A stretch of DNA of 64,000 bases from positions 3,182,501 to 3,246,500 of the forward strand of contig NC_018515.1 of assembly GCF_000231385.2 (NCBI RefSeq), written 5' to 3'. Each line of letters opens with the position of its first letter. Within the stretch, counting starts at the first letter, position 1. This document shows, piece by piece, positions 1 through 7,491 of the stretch. The notes below the pieces were generated by a model. It ran no database searches. It was not told where the DNA came from and worked only from the letters and a program-made list of their open reading frames with translations. A program made the position numbers and the translations under genes. The DNA is from Desulfosporosinus meridiei DSM 13257 (GTDB lineage Bacteria; Bacillota; Desulfitobacteriia; Desulfitobacteriales; Desulfitobacteriaceae).

Positions 1-999
1 CAGGACGCTTACTCTGCCGGTGGCTAAAATATCCAATCCCAGCTCATCCGCTTGAACGTCAACCTTATCTCTAAAGACTGGGATAAAGGGCGCCGGAGCC
101 AAATACGTGGGATCAATTCCCAGAAACAAGTGGGCCATGGTAGTATTGCCTACCACCATAGCCTGATATATTTCTTCTTTAGCTATCCCGCTTTCTTGGC
201 ACATGTTCCTAATCATTGCGTTAAGAGCTTCGATAAGTTTTTCTTGCAGCTCTGCCAATTGATTCTTTCCGCTGCCTGCATGGGTAATCCGGGAAATCAC
301 ATCTGCACCATAGACCTGCTGAGGATTAGTCACTGCCCCGCTGTTGACTAGCGCTCCTGAAATCAGATCCATTAGGTAAGCGACTACCGTCGTCGTTCCC
401 ACATCTATGGCTACTCCATAGCAGCGCCTTGAGGTATCGCCCGGCTCTACAGCTAGAAGTCTTTCGCCAGCCAACACAGCAGTAACCTGATAATCACTCT
501 CTCTTAACAGTCTGGGCAGGGAAGCCGCTGCTCTCCGATTAAACTTAATTCCCTGGTCCGGCAAAGCTGCAACAAGTCTCTGCCAATCCGGTGTCTGATC
601 CTCGACACTGGGCTTCGCCATTTGCAGGAAAACTTTCTCAACTCCTGGAGCCGGTTTTATCTTAAGCTCCCCCGCAAAGTCAGTTTTTCGTTGATTAGCA
701 GCCTGCTCTACTTGAACTCTTATGGTCATATCCTCTGTGATGAGCTGTTGGCAAGCCAAAACCCAGCCCTCGGCCAACTCTGCAGCACTTAGGAACTTCT
801 TTTCATTATCTGATAGTTTAATTTCGGTTATATGTCCAGGTGTTGCCGACGAAATTTGCACTTTACATTTACCACAGGTTCCCTTACCACCGCAAGTGCT
901 GACAACTTGCACCCCCGCGGAGATGGCAGCTTGCAGAATCGATGCCCCTTTGGAAATTTGGGTAACTTTTTCTGACGGCAAGAAAGTGACCTTGATCAT
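1..999 (-). CDS. Corrinoid-activating protein, RACo type (C-terminus cut off by the window edge)
   Basis: Reductive activators of this family use ATP to return oxidised Co(II) corrinoid proteins to Co(I). The visible N-terminal 333 residues start at an ATG at 999 behind GGAGGGTGTTGACG. An N-terminal 2Fe-2S ferredoxin domain carries Cys36, Cys42, Cys45 and Cys83 (motif CGGKGTCGKC), the spacing typical of RACo-like proteins. A linker follows, and near residue 175 the ASKHA-type ATPase begins with the phosphate loop IDVGTTTVVAY. The gene runs off the window, so the end of the ATPase domain is not seen. It follows the MFS gene by 19 bases and probably shares its transcript. The corrinoid proteins encoded further upstream are its likely substrates, which is inference from context. 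Confidence 0.9.
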   Translation of the reverse strand, partial: MIKVTFLPSEKVTQISKGASILQAAISAGVQVVSTCGGKGTCGKCKVQISSATPGHITEIKLSDNEKKFLSAAELAEGWVLACQQLITEDMTIRVQVEQAANQRKTDFAGELKIKPAPGVEKVFLQMAKPSVEDQTPDWQRLVAALPDQGIKFNRRAAASLPRLLRESDYQVTAVLAGERLLAVEPGDTSRRCYGVAIDVGTTTVVAYLMDLISGALVNSGAVTNPQQVYGADVISRITHAGSGKNQLAELQEKLIEALNAMIRNMCQESGIAKEEIYQAMVVGNTTMAHLFLGIDPTYLAPAPFIPVFRDKVDVQADELGLDILATGRVSVL

Positions 1000-1018
1000 C
1001 GTCAACACCCTCCTTTGG

Positions 1019-2245
1019 CTATTGAATAACCTTCTGAACATAGGCTTTCTTAGAAATCCCCTGCCACATTATTAAACTTAGCAAAGCAAACAACACATAC
1101 ATTAGTCCCATAACCCGAACTCGATCAGCCCAATCCAAGGAGATAAGGATCATGCCTATGCTGCCAAAGATTGTAAAAGCAAAAGACATTAAGGATACCA
1201 CTGCCCCGGTGTCTCCCTTTTGCTGCTCGAGCATCAAATTGGCACTTGGTGGGCGAGTAATGCTGCCCATAAAAGTCGCAGGGACTAAGGATAAGGCAAA
1301 CAGCCAAGGACTGCTTACACCAACGGTGCTAATTAATCCCCCACTGATACAGGCGACGACATAGCTGACCTTAATCAGTTTGACAGGTTTAATAAACCTG
1401 GTGCTTCTCATATAAAGCAAAGGACCAACTACCATGAAAAAGGCATTCGCTGCAAAAAAATAGCTGTAGACCTGCTCGCTCAAACCAAATTGATTCACAT
1501 AAATATAGGACGAGGAGGAAATAAAGGACATCATTGGAATGGCCATCAAGGAAAAAGTCAGTAAAAGGGACATGAAGCCAGGATTCTTGGCTACAACTCC
1601 CAATCTCCCTAAGGATTCGAGAATACTAGCCGTAGAACGCTGAGCAATAGTTTCTTCCATGGCAATTACGGCAAGAGTAATTAGCAGACCAATCAAGGCC
1701 AAGACGACAAAGACCCCTCGCCATGAAGTAAGCGCTAAAATCAATGCTCCGATAACCGGTGCCACAATTGGGGCAACCATGGTCATAGAGGTAACTAAGG
1801 CCAACACGGATACCCGTTTTTGCCCAGAATAACTGTCCTTGACAATAGCTTGGGCCACTGCTGTTGCCGCTCCGCTGGCAATTGCCTGAACAATTCGAAA
1901 CCCGATTAATTGATACACATTGCCGGATAAGGCACAAAGAAAACTTGCTGCTGTATAAAGAATAAGCCCTACCAGCAAGATCCGTTTCCGGCCGTACTTA
2001 TCACTGAGTGGCCCCCAGAACAAAGAGCCTGCCGCATAGAAAATAAAGAACAATATCAGCGTGAGATTAATCAAACTCGGGGCTGCCTGAAAATTTTCTG
2101 CCATTCTGGGCAAGGCCGGCAGATAAAGATCCGTTGATAAGGGTATGAAGGCACTTAAGAAAGTGATTAAGACGATTAGTCCTTTTTGACCTAAGTATTT
2201 TTGTGTTATTGGCTTAGCTGCAGCCTGTTCAAAGTTGGTATTCAT
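1019..2245 (-). CDS. Bcr/CflA-family MFS drug-type exporter
   Basis: A 408-residue integral membrane transporter of the major facilitator superfamily, with a hydrophobic pattern fitting twelve membrane helices. Two features point to the Bcr/CflA (DHA1) drug/H+ antiporter group: the first-helix motif LSTDLYLPALP at about residues 36-46, and the loop 2-3 motif A, GPLSDKYGRKR, at about 78-88. The ATG at 2245 follows AAGGAG with seven bases between. It lies between the corrinoid methyltransferase genes and the activator gene, so it could export a demethylated product or a toxic aromatic. That link rests only on position; the substrate cannot be read from the sequence. Confidence 0.88.
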   Translation of the reverse strand: MNTNFEQAAAKPITQKYLGQKGLIVLITFLSAFIPLSTDLYLPALPRMAENFQAAPSLINLTLILFFIFYAAGSLFWGPLSDKYGRKRILLVGLILYTAASFLCALSGNVYQLIGFRIVQAIASGAATAVAQAIVKDSYSGQKRVSVLALVTSMTMVAPIVAPVIGALILALTSWRGVFVVLALIGLLITLAVIAMEETIAQRSTASILESLGRLGVVAKNPGFMSLLLTFSLMAIPMMSFISSSSYIYVNQFGLSEQVYSYFFAANAFFMVVGPLLYMRSTRFIKPVKLIKVSYVVACISGGLISTVGVSSPWLFALSLVPATFMGSITRPPSANLMLEQQKGDTGAVVSLMSFAFTIFGSIGMILISLDWADRVRVMGLMYVLFALLSLIMWQGISKKAYVQKVIQ

Positions 2246-2340
2246 TGTATATGCTCCTTCTCAAGACATTTGTTTAAGTTTACATCTCAAAGTGATTAAA
2301 AGAAAGATTCATTTTACCACTTTGGCAAGTTTGCCACAAT

Positions 2341-2378
2341 AACGAGGGTAGAGGCCTATTAAGGCCTCTATCATCGTT
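2341..2378 (-). terminator. Hairpin after the corrinoid operon
   Basis: TAGAGGCCT and AGGCCTCTA form a perfect stem around a short loop, and AACGA/TCGTT can extend it after a break. It lies between the corrinoid protein stop and the MFS gene on the same strand. The T-run is weak. Confidence 0.45.
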
Positions 2379-2438
2379 GAGTTCAATTTTCAGCTGCCAT
2401 CTTGTCCTCACTTATTTAGGGAGGGAGGTTCCAAGTAA

Positions 2439-2467
2439 CATCAGGTGGAACGATCTCCCACCTGATG
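2439..2467 (-). terminator. Stem-loop downstream of the corrinoid protein gene
   Basis: CATCAGGTGG and CCACCTGATG make a perfect 10-bp stem with a 9-base loop, about 55 bases beyond the corrinoid gene stop. No clear U-tract follows on the minus strand, so it may protect a 3' end rather than terminate. Confidence 0.4.
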
Positions 2468-2520
2468 CTCTTAAACTCTGTCCATCTGAACGAGTCTCGT
2501 TAAGTGAAATTCGCCATATT

Positions 2521-3144
2521 CTAGGCATTAAAGATTTCGTCGGCAATCTTAACCCCGTCTGTAGCCGCCTGAGCACTGTAATCCGCTCCCACATGAGCTT
2601 TCACCAGGTCATCAATATAATTTCCGCCAATCAGAACCTTAGTGTCTAAACCGGCTGCCCGGATAGCATCGATGGTTTCTCTTATGGATTCCTGGCAGCC
2701 GGTTAAAAGAACACTCATTCCCACTAAGGGGGCGTTATATTCCTTAATGGCTTCAATGAATTTGTCTTTAGAAACGTCAACGCCTAAGTCAATAACGTTA
2801 TAACCCGATCCTTTAAGAAGCATTACCACAATGTTCTTCCCTAAATCATGGATATCCCCTTTGACGGTACCGATAACAATGTTTCCTTTGTACTCCGCGT
2901 TACTTCCGATGAGCAGTGGTTCCAGGACAATCATGGAATCTTGCATGATCTCACCGCACATGATCAGCTCACCCAAGAAATACTCACCTGTTTCAAAGCG
3001 ACTCCCAGCCTCCGCCATTCCCAGCTGCAGCGAATTAACTATTTCCAAGGGGGCAACTCCGCTAGCTAAGCGTTCCTTAACCAATCCTGCTACCTGCTCT
3101 TCTTCTAAATCCGCTATCGCGATTGATAAAGCATCTGTCAGCAT
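2521..3144 (-). CDS. Methyltransferase corrinoid protein (B12-binding)
   Basis: A 207-residue corrinoid protein of the MtaC/MtbC/methionine-synthase B12 type. It carries the methyl group between a substrate-specific methyltransferase and a second methyltransferase acting on tetrahydrofolate. The N-terminal helical cap occupies about residues 1-85. The Rossmann-like B12 domain follows, with the lower-ligand motif DIHDLG (Asp97, His99, Gly102), then GMSVLLT near 141 and IGGNY near 172. It is the last gene of the run MT II, MT I, small ORF and corrinoid protein, and its start follows a GGAGTGG-type site. A second corrinoid protein gene lies at 5764-6414. Confidence 0.92.
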   Translation of the reverse strand: MLTDALSIAIADLEEEQVAGLVKERLASGVAPLEIVNSLQLGMAEAGSRFETGEYFLGELIMCGEIMQDSMIVLEPLLIGSNAEYKGNIVIGTVKGDIHDLGKNIVVMLLKGSGYNVIDLGVDVSKDKFIEAIKEYNAPLVGMSVLLTGCQESIRETIDAIRAAGLDTKVLIGGNYIDDLVKAHVGADYSAQAATDGVKIADEIFNA

Positions 3145-3239
3145 AATAAATCCCCACTCCTTTTTTGATCATCTTTCTAAAGCATAAACCTTAAGGATGA
3201 GTTAATCAGCTAATCTATTTTCAAAACACTCTCTGGATC

Positions 3240-3410
3240 CTAGCGCTGTGCCCAAAACCAAATAAAATTATAGGCAAAGTCATCAAGCTTTTCCCATTCT
3301 TTTTTAACAATTGCCTCATTACCGGGGAACTCACCGATCTCCTCCAGCTTAACTTCCCAAGGAACACAAACACCCGGATCTGGATTTAATAATTTATCTT
3401 TATCAGCCAT
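3240..3410 (-). CDS. Small conserved-looking protein of unknown function (56 aa)
   Basis: This short ORF has an ATG at 3410 and a TAG at 3240-3242. AGGAGGGG sits five bases before the ATG, a near-ideal ribosome binding site. The protein starts MADKDKLLNPDPGV and ends FAYNFIWFWAQR; it is acidic with an aromatic tail. It fills the gap between the URO-D methyltransferase (20 bases upstream) and the corrinoid protein (about 95 bases downstream), so it is probably co-transcribed with them. I do not recognise a family. Its place inside a methyl-transfer operon suggests an accessory or assembly role, which is inference only. Confidence 0.72.
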   Translation of the reverse strand: MADKDKLLNPDPGVCVPWEVKLEEIGEFPGNEAIVKKEWEKLDDFAYNFIWFWAQR

Positions 3411-3430
3411 CGATTACCCCTCCTATCCAA

Positions 3431-4603
3431 TTAATAAACACCATATTCTCGGGCAGCTTCAATCATGGCGATGACGTTTTCTTGCTTAGCATCCCCCATG
3501 ACAACTCCACCCGCATCCAAGATAAAACCGCCATCACAGGCTAATTCATCGATTGTTCTCTTGATATGCTCTTTAACCTTTTCCGGAGTGCCATACGTTA
3601 AGAGGGTTGTCGGCACACCACCTTGCAGACAGAATCTGCCGCCGAGGATTGCTTTGGCTTTTTTAGGATCAGTCGTATCAATCTGAAAAATAATACTCTT
3701 ATCCGGCAACTCGGCAATTTTCTCCAGATAGGGAGTCCAATCCCCTTCTGCATAGAACAACATTCTCTTACCACGGGCCCAGAGGCCTTCGATGGTCGCT
3801 TTTAAGGATGGCCAGTAGAAATTATTCCATTGATTGGGATTAAGGAAGGGATACGCCCCCCGATGCAGGGGTGCAAAACAAGGGAAACGAGTGTCTGCTC
3901 CGGCACCCGCTAAGCCGCAATTCACATTATGGGGAGTAATAGCTTCACAAGCAGCCAGCACCTTCTCAGGTCGTCGACGCAGATCTAGGAGCACCCCTTT
4001 CATTCCTCTTAATGCATCCCCCAAGGTGTCAAAGGGAGCTTTAGTGAAGCCGGTTCCCTGTCCCACAATCCCATGATCCATAGTCCACTTTTCATAGGCC
4101 TGAGCCATAATTCCACCTTGCATGGCAAAAGCTGCCGCCCCTTTAATTAAGGCTACGGTGGATCGATAAGAACCGGGATTTTCTAACTCAGTGCTTATAT
4201 TCGGCAAATAATGATTAACCAGCCATTCTGTCGGGCTGGAGATAAACTCATCGTAATCCTCTGGCTTCATATATTCTTGTTCATTAAACTGAAACGTAGA
4301 GTTTTCTTCCACTCCGATGCCGGGGAATTTATAAAGTTTAGAACCCATAGCATCAAACATAGGTGGCCACCATAAGGAAGGGCCGCCCTTAAAGATATCA
4401 AAATCCAGTCCGGGCAGCATCTCACTTACGATGCTGTTACTCTTATCGAGATCATAGTAAATTTCTTGGAGTGTGGTGCCGGTGTATTTGGCAATCCATT
4501 CGCCAACGCCGAAAGCAACAGGAACCATATCCGGCTTTCCGCAATCCATAGCCGTCATGTAGCGCTCTAATCTCTTTTGATAAAGCATTTGCTTTTCACT
4601 CAT
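3431..4603 (-). CDS. URO-D-fold corrinoid methyltransferase (substrate-demethylating, MT I type)
   Basis: A 390-residue member of the uroporphyrinogen-decarboxylase superfamily that includes MtaA, CmuA and the O-demethylase methyltransferases of acetogens and Desulfitobacterium. It probably moves a methyl group from the growth substrate to the neighbouring corrinoid protein. The MtaA-type zinc motif HxCG is not present: at the equivalent place (residues 284-290) it reads YAEGDWT. Cys325 (RFCLQGGVP), Cys356 and His247 are candidate metal ligands. Context (MT II, corrinoid protein and activator) argues against haem biosynthesis. A methoxylated aromatic is the most likely substrate class, but this cannot be proven here. 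Confidence 0.85.
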   Translation of the reverse strand: MSEKQMLYQKRLERYMTAMDCGKPDMVPVAFGVGEWIAKYTGTTLQEIYYDLDKSNSIVSEMLPGLDFDIFKGGPSLWWPPMFDAMGSKLYKFPGIGVEENSTFQFNEQEYMKPEDYDEFISSPTEWLVNHYLPNISTELENPGSYRSTVALIKGAAAFAMQGGIMAQAYEKWTMDHGIVGQGTGFTKAPFDTLGDALRGMKGVLLDLRRRPEKVLAACEAITPHNVNCGLAGAGADTRFPCFAPLHRGAYPFLNPNQWNNFYWPSLKATIEGLWARGKRMLFYAEGDWTPYLEKIAELPDKSIIFQIDTTDPKKAKAILGGRFCLQGGVPTTLLTYGTPEKVKEHIKRTIDELACDGGFILDAGGVVMGDAKQENVIAMIEAAREYGVY

Positions 4604-4669
4604 CCTGATTTACCCCTCCTACATTCTCAAATACCTACTTATCCCAACAGCATAAACCCGTAAGAATCT

Positions 4670-5467
4670 TTAGTCTTCTAACAGTTCACTACGAAATGCT
4701 TTTAAAAATTTCTTGCCAAAGCGATCTTTACCCAGCAGAAAATCATTGGTGATAACCGAGCTCATGATTTTCTTATCCAAAGGATCGAGGATAGCCGCAT
4801 CCATATCGAAAGCCATGCAAAGGGTAAGGAAGTGTCGATTGATCACCTTCCTTTTCGGGGAATTGAATGAGATATTGCTTAGTCCTGAGACTGTCTTAAC
4901 CTTTAAGACTCTCTTGATGTCCTCCAGACACTGAAAAAACATTTTAGCATTATTATGACTGACTGCCTGAGGAAGTACCAGGGGATCAATATATAGCTTT
5001 TCTAAATCATAGTTATGCTTAGTCAATACCTCAACCAGTCTCTCGGAAAGAACCATTCTTTCTTCCGCTGTTTTGGGTATCCCATCATCATCCAGAGTTA
5101 GGCCCACAACAGGACATTGATATTCCAGGACTAGGGGCAGTACTTCCTCAATCCGATTCTTTTCCAGGGAAATCGAGTTGATTAAAACCTTGCTCTTATC
5201 TCCCTTGACAGTTTCCAATCCCTTCTTAATAACCGGAGCAGAGGTACTGTCAAGACACAAAGGGGTATCCGTGACATCCTGGACAGTTCGTACAAGCCAC
5301 TCCATGTTGACAATTTCGTCCCCTTGCGCTGTGTTTAAATCTAAATAGTCAGCCCCAGCAGCCGCTTGTCTGAGAGCCAAATCCTGGATAGCTGCCGCAT
5401 CTTTGTCATTGATAAGCTGACGTACACTTGGAATAGCGCTGTTTAACTTTTCTCCAATAATCAACAT
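4670..5467 (-). CDS. Methyltetrahydrofolate:corrinoid methyltransferase (MT II, AcsE/MtrH-like)
   Basis: A 265-residue pterin-binding TIM barrel of the DHPS/AcsE/MetH-pterin family. It likely transfers the methyl group from the methylated corrinoid protein to tetrahydrofolate. Typical signatures are IGEKLNSA at the N-terminus, GADYLDLNTAQ near residue 38, LCLDSTSAPVI near 70, and the GLSNISFN strand near 196, all found in methyl-THF methyltransferases. The ATG at 5467 follows GGGAGGG with ten bases between. It is the first gene of the methyltransferase run. Two GntR-type operators lie 160-225 bases upstream, so this is the probable regulated promoter region. Confidence 0.9.
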   Translation of the reverse strand: MLIIGEKLNSAIPSVRQLINDKDAAAIQDLALRQAAAGADYLDLNTAQGDEIVNMEWLVRTVQDVTDTPLCLDSTSAPVIKKGLETVKGDKSKVLINSISLEKNRIEEVLPLVLEYQCPVVGLTLDDDGIPKTAEERMVLSERLVEVLTKHNYDLEKLYIDPLVLPQAVSHNNAKMFFQCLEDIKRVLKVKTVSGLSNISFNSPKRKVINRHFLTLCMAFDMDAAILDPLDKKIMSSVITNDFLLGKDRFGKKFLKAFRSELLED

Positions 5468-5628
5468 CTTGCTTCAACCCTCCCTACAATCAGTTTCTTA
5501 CTACCTATAAATCAGTTATATAATATCAACGAGTGCATGAAAGCTTGTTCCGAACTCCTAATTCTCCTTGACTAATAGTTATGTTCTCAAACCTCCTTAG
5601 TTCAAAGTAAATTAGCGATTCGTACAGA

Positions 5629-5638
5629 TGTCTATACA
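5629..5638. promoter_or_regulatory. HutC/GntR-type operator, copy 1
   Basis: TGTCTATACA matches the HutC-subfamily half-palindrome GT-N-TA-N-AC. It lies in the 296-base AT-rich gap upstream of the MT II gene and downstream of the gntR-corrinoid pair. An inverted second copy sits 43 bases further on, and a third precedes gntR. Confidence 0.6.
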
Positions 5639-5680
5639 AATTATATATTAAATTTTTTTAGATTTTATTACTTATATAAA

Positions 5681-5690
5681 TGTATAGACA
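5681..5690. promoter_or_regulatory. HutC/GntR-type operator, copy 2
   Basis: TGTATAGACA is the exact reverse complement of copies 1 and 3. Its spacing from copy 1 (52 bp between centres, about five helical turns) would allow cooperative or looped repressor binding. Confidence 0.6.
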
Positions 5691-5763
5691 GCCATATTTT
5701 CTAAATATTATCACAACATTTTTTGGGATTCAATACGGAATTTTGCAAATATTTAGGCCAGTC

Positions 5764-6414
5764 TCAGAACTCTGAGACTGAACCTTCTTCCACTCCTAGA
5801 ATTTCGCGGTAAATTCTTAAGGCTTCCGTTACATCGTTGGCATAGAAATCTGCGCCGGTAAATTCTTTAACTTCCTGATTAACAGGATACCCTCCCACGA
5901 CAACCTTCACCTTGTCTCGCATGCCGGCTTCATCTAAAAGGTCCACGACTCTTTTAATAGAACTGACGCAAAAGGAGATCAAGACACTGATTCCCAAAAT
6001 CGAGGCGTTAGTTTCGTTAACCGCTTGAATAAATCTCTCAGGTTTTACATCCACACCTAAATCATGAACTTTATACCCCGATGACCTCAATAAGTAAATA
6101 ATTATATTTTTCCCAAGATCGTGAATATCACCTTCGATAGTTCCCATTACAATGGAAGGCCCCTGAACTGTGTCATTGGTAGGGATATAAGGTTCTAAAA
6201 CACGCATAACCCCTTTAAGTATTTCTTCCGACATAATCAGATCCGAAAGGTAATAATGACTGTCACTATATTTTTCTCCGACAATTTCTACTCCCCGACG
6301 ACAAGTTTCAATGATTTCCACCGATGAATAACCGGCTTTAATCCTTTCTTCCACCAGCAGCAGGGTCTTTTCTTCATCTAAATCCGCCATAGCTATTTGT
6401 AGTTCGTCTTCCAA
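5764..6414 (-). CDS. Second methyltransferase corrinoid protein
   Basis: A 216-residue corrinoid protein with the same two-domain plan as the one at 2521-3144, but clearly diverged from it. The helical cap spans about residues 1-85 and the B12 domain carries DIHDLG (Asp96, His98, Gly101), then GISVLISF and VVGGYPVN. It is encoded 21 bases after the gntR gene and so is probably in the regulator's own transcript, separate from the MT II/MT I run. Having two corrinoid proteins with one MT I and one MT II suggests that it serves another methyltransferase or a different condition. The short tail GVEEGSVSEF is unlike the first copy. Confidence 0.9.
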   Translation of the reverse strand: MEDELQIAMADLDEEKTLLLVEERIKAGYSSVEIIETCRRGVEIVGEKYSDSHYYLSDLIMSEEILKGVMRVLEPYIPTNDTVQGPSIVMGTIEGDIHDLGKNIIIYLLRSSGYKVHDLGVDVKPERFIQAVNETNASILGISVLISFCVSSIKRVVDLLDEAGMRDKVKVVVGGYPVNQEVKEFTGADFYANDVTEALRIYREILGVEEGSVSEF

Positions 6415-6435
6415 CCTAAGAGCCCCCCAATTAGC

Positions 6436-7200
6436 TTAATCTTTTTTATACCAGCCATCATAGCTTGTCAATTTATATCGATCTCCTCGATAAACAGCCT
6501 TACTCCAACCCACCGGTTTTAGGTCTGGGTCATAGATCGTCTGCTCTACTAAAAAAACAGGTGAGTTAGGCGCGATACCCAGGATTGCAGCTTCTTCTTC
6601 AGTACATACCGAGACTTGCAGAACTTTTTTAGCGCTCATCGGCACATATTCTGTATGTGTCGCTATTAAACCCGGCAGACTCGGATCTTTAAGCTCAGAT
6701 TCCAGAATAGGCCTGCTCTTAGAGTAGATGGTATATTTCACTTCATAGGAAAGACGTTCGTCCTCTGCGGAAAAAACTGTACGAAAATACAAAAACCGCT
6801 TGGATTCTTCCCCCACCTGAAACTTTTCTCTGAGTTCCTTATCTGCGCGAATGATTTTCGCTTCCAAGAGAGTGCTCTTGCAGTTTAAACCACGCTCTTT
6901 AATTTCTTGGTTAAAGTCGTTCAGTTCGAAAACAATATTGTCTAATTTAGGTGTTGCCACAAAGGTACCTCGGCCTTGCTGGGCATAGACCATACCTGCT
7001 GACACCAATTCGGCAATAGCTCTGCGAACTGTCATTCGGCTAATCTCGAAGCGCAAAGAAATTTCATGCTCCGTCGGCAAAGACTCGCCGGGTTTGAGAT
7101 CCCCCTTGCGTATTTGCTCCTCAATTAACTTAAATAGTTGATAGTATATCGGTATCACCGAACTCTTATCTATCTTTTCTGCTTGAATCACCCAAAACAC
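6436..7200 (-). CDS. GntR/HutC-family transcriptional regulator with UTRA domain
   Basis: A 254-residue regulator. The N-terminal winged helix-turn-helix (about residues 12-80; GESLPTEHEISLRFEISRMT holds the recognition region) binds DNA. The C-terminal UTRA domain (about 95-245) binds a small effector. The start is read as GTG at 7200; a second GTG nine bases inside is possible. A GT-N-TA-N-AC operator lies 18-27 bases upstream and two more lie before the MT II gene. The simplest model is autoregulation plus control of the methyl-transfer operon, with the methylated substrate or a derivative as inducer. The model is inference; the family and operator match are directly visible. Confidence 0.9.
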   Translation of the reverse strand: MFWVIQAEKIDKSSVIPIYYQLFKLIEEQIRKGDLKPGESLPTEHEISLRFEISRMTVRRAIAELVSAGMVYAQQGRGTFVATPKLDNIVFELNDFNQEIKERGLNCKSTLLEAKIIRADKELREKFQVGEESKRFLYFRTVFSAEDERLSYEVKYTIYSKSRPILESELKDPSLPGLIATHTEYVPMSAKKVLQVSVCTEEEAAILGIAPNSPVFLVEQTIYDPDLKPVGWSKAVYRGDRYKLTSYDGWYKKD

Positions 7201-7217
7201 CTATTCCTAACTGTAAT

Positions 7218-7227
7218 TGTCTATACA
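7218..7227. promoter_or_regulatory. HutC/GntR-type operator, copy 3 (autoregulatory)
   Basis: TGTCTATACA, identical to copy 1, just upstream of the gntR start. This is where a repressor would block its own transcription. Confidence 0.6.
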
Positions 7228-7284
7228 TCTCAAACTTTGGCTAATTCTAGCATGCCAATATTTGTCTGTCAATAAGAGGATTTT

Positions 7285-7405
7285 CTCCATGAACTGGCTA
7301 ACTAAGCCTAAACATCTAGACTTGGGCAAGCTAAGTTCTCCGGTGGATTCTCCCTCCTTCGCCGCCAAGTGGTGGTAATGAGAATAATCAACACCCGCAT
7401 TCAGC
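7285..7405. repeat. Degenerate copy of a dispersed intergenic repeat (copy B)
   Basis: The stretch around CTAAACATCTAGACTTGGGC resembles the reverse complement of the 34.4 kb copy, which reads CTGAACATCGGAGCTTAGG. The similarity is partial and was judged by eye. Confidence 0.3.
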
Positions 7406-7420
7406 AGTGGTGGAATGATA

Positions 7421-7450
7421 AACAGATGTACTCAAATGAATACATCTGTT
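7421..7450 (-). terminator. Hairpin downstream of asnS
   Basis: AACAGATGTA and TACATCTGTT are perfect 10-bp inverted repeats around a 10-base loop, about 40 bases past the asnS stop. A weak T-rich tail follows on both strands. Confidence 0.55.
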
Positions 7451-7491
7451 TTAAGTGAACTCCTTCAATTAAAGCTGAACATAGAGACCTC

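Noticed and set aside
3431-4603. Uroporphyrinogen decarboxylase (haem synthesis) as the function
   Set aside because: The fold matches, but the neighbours are corrinoid proteins, MT II and an activator, and no haem genes are present.
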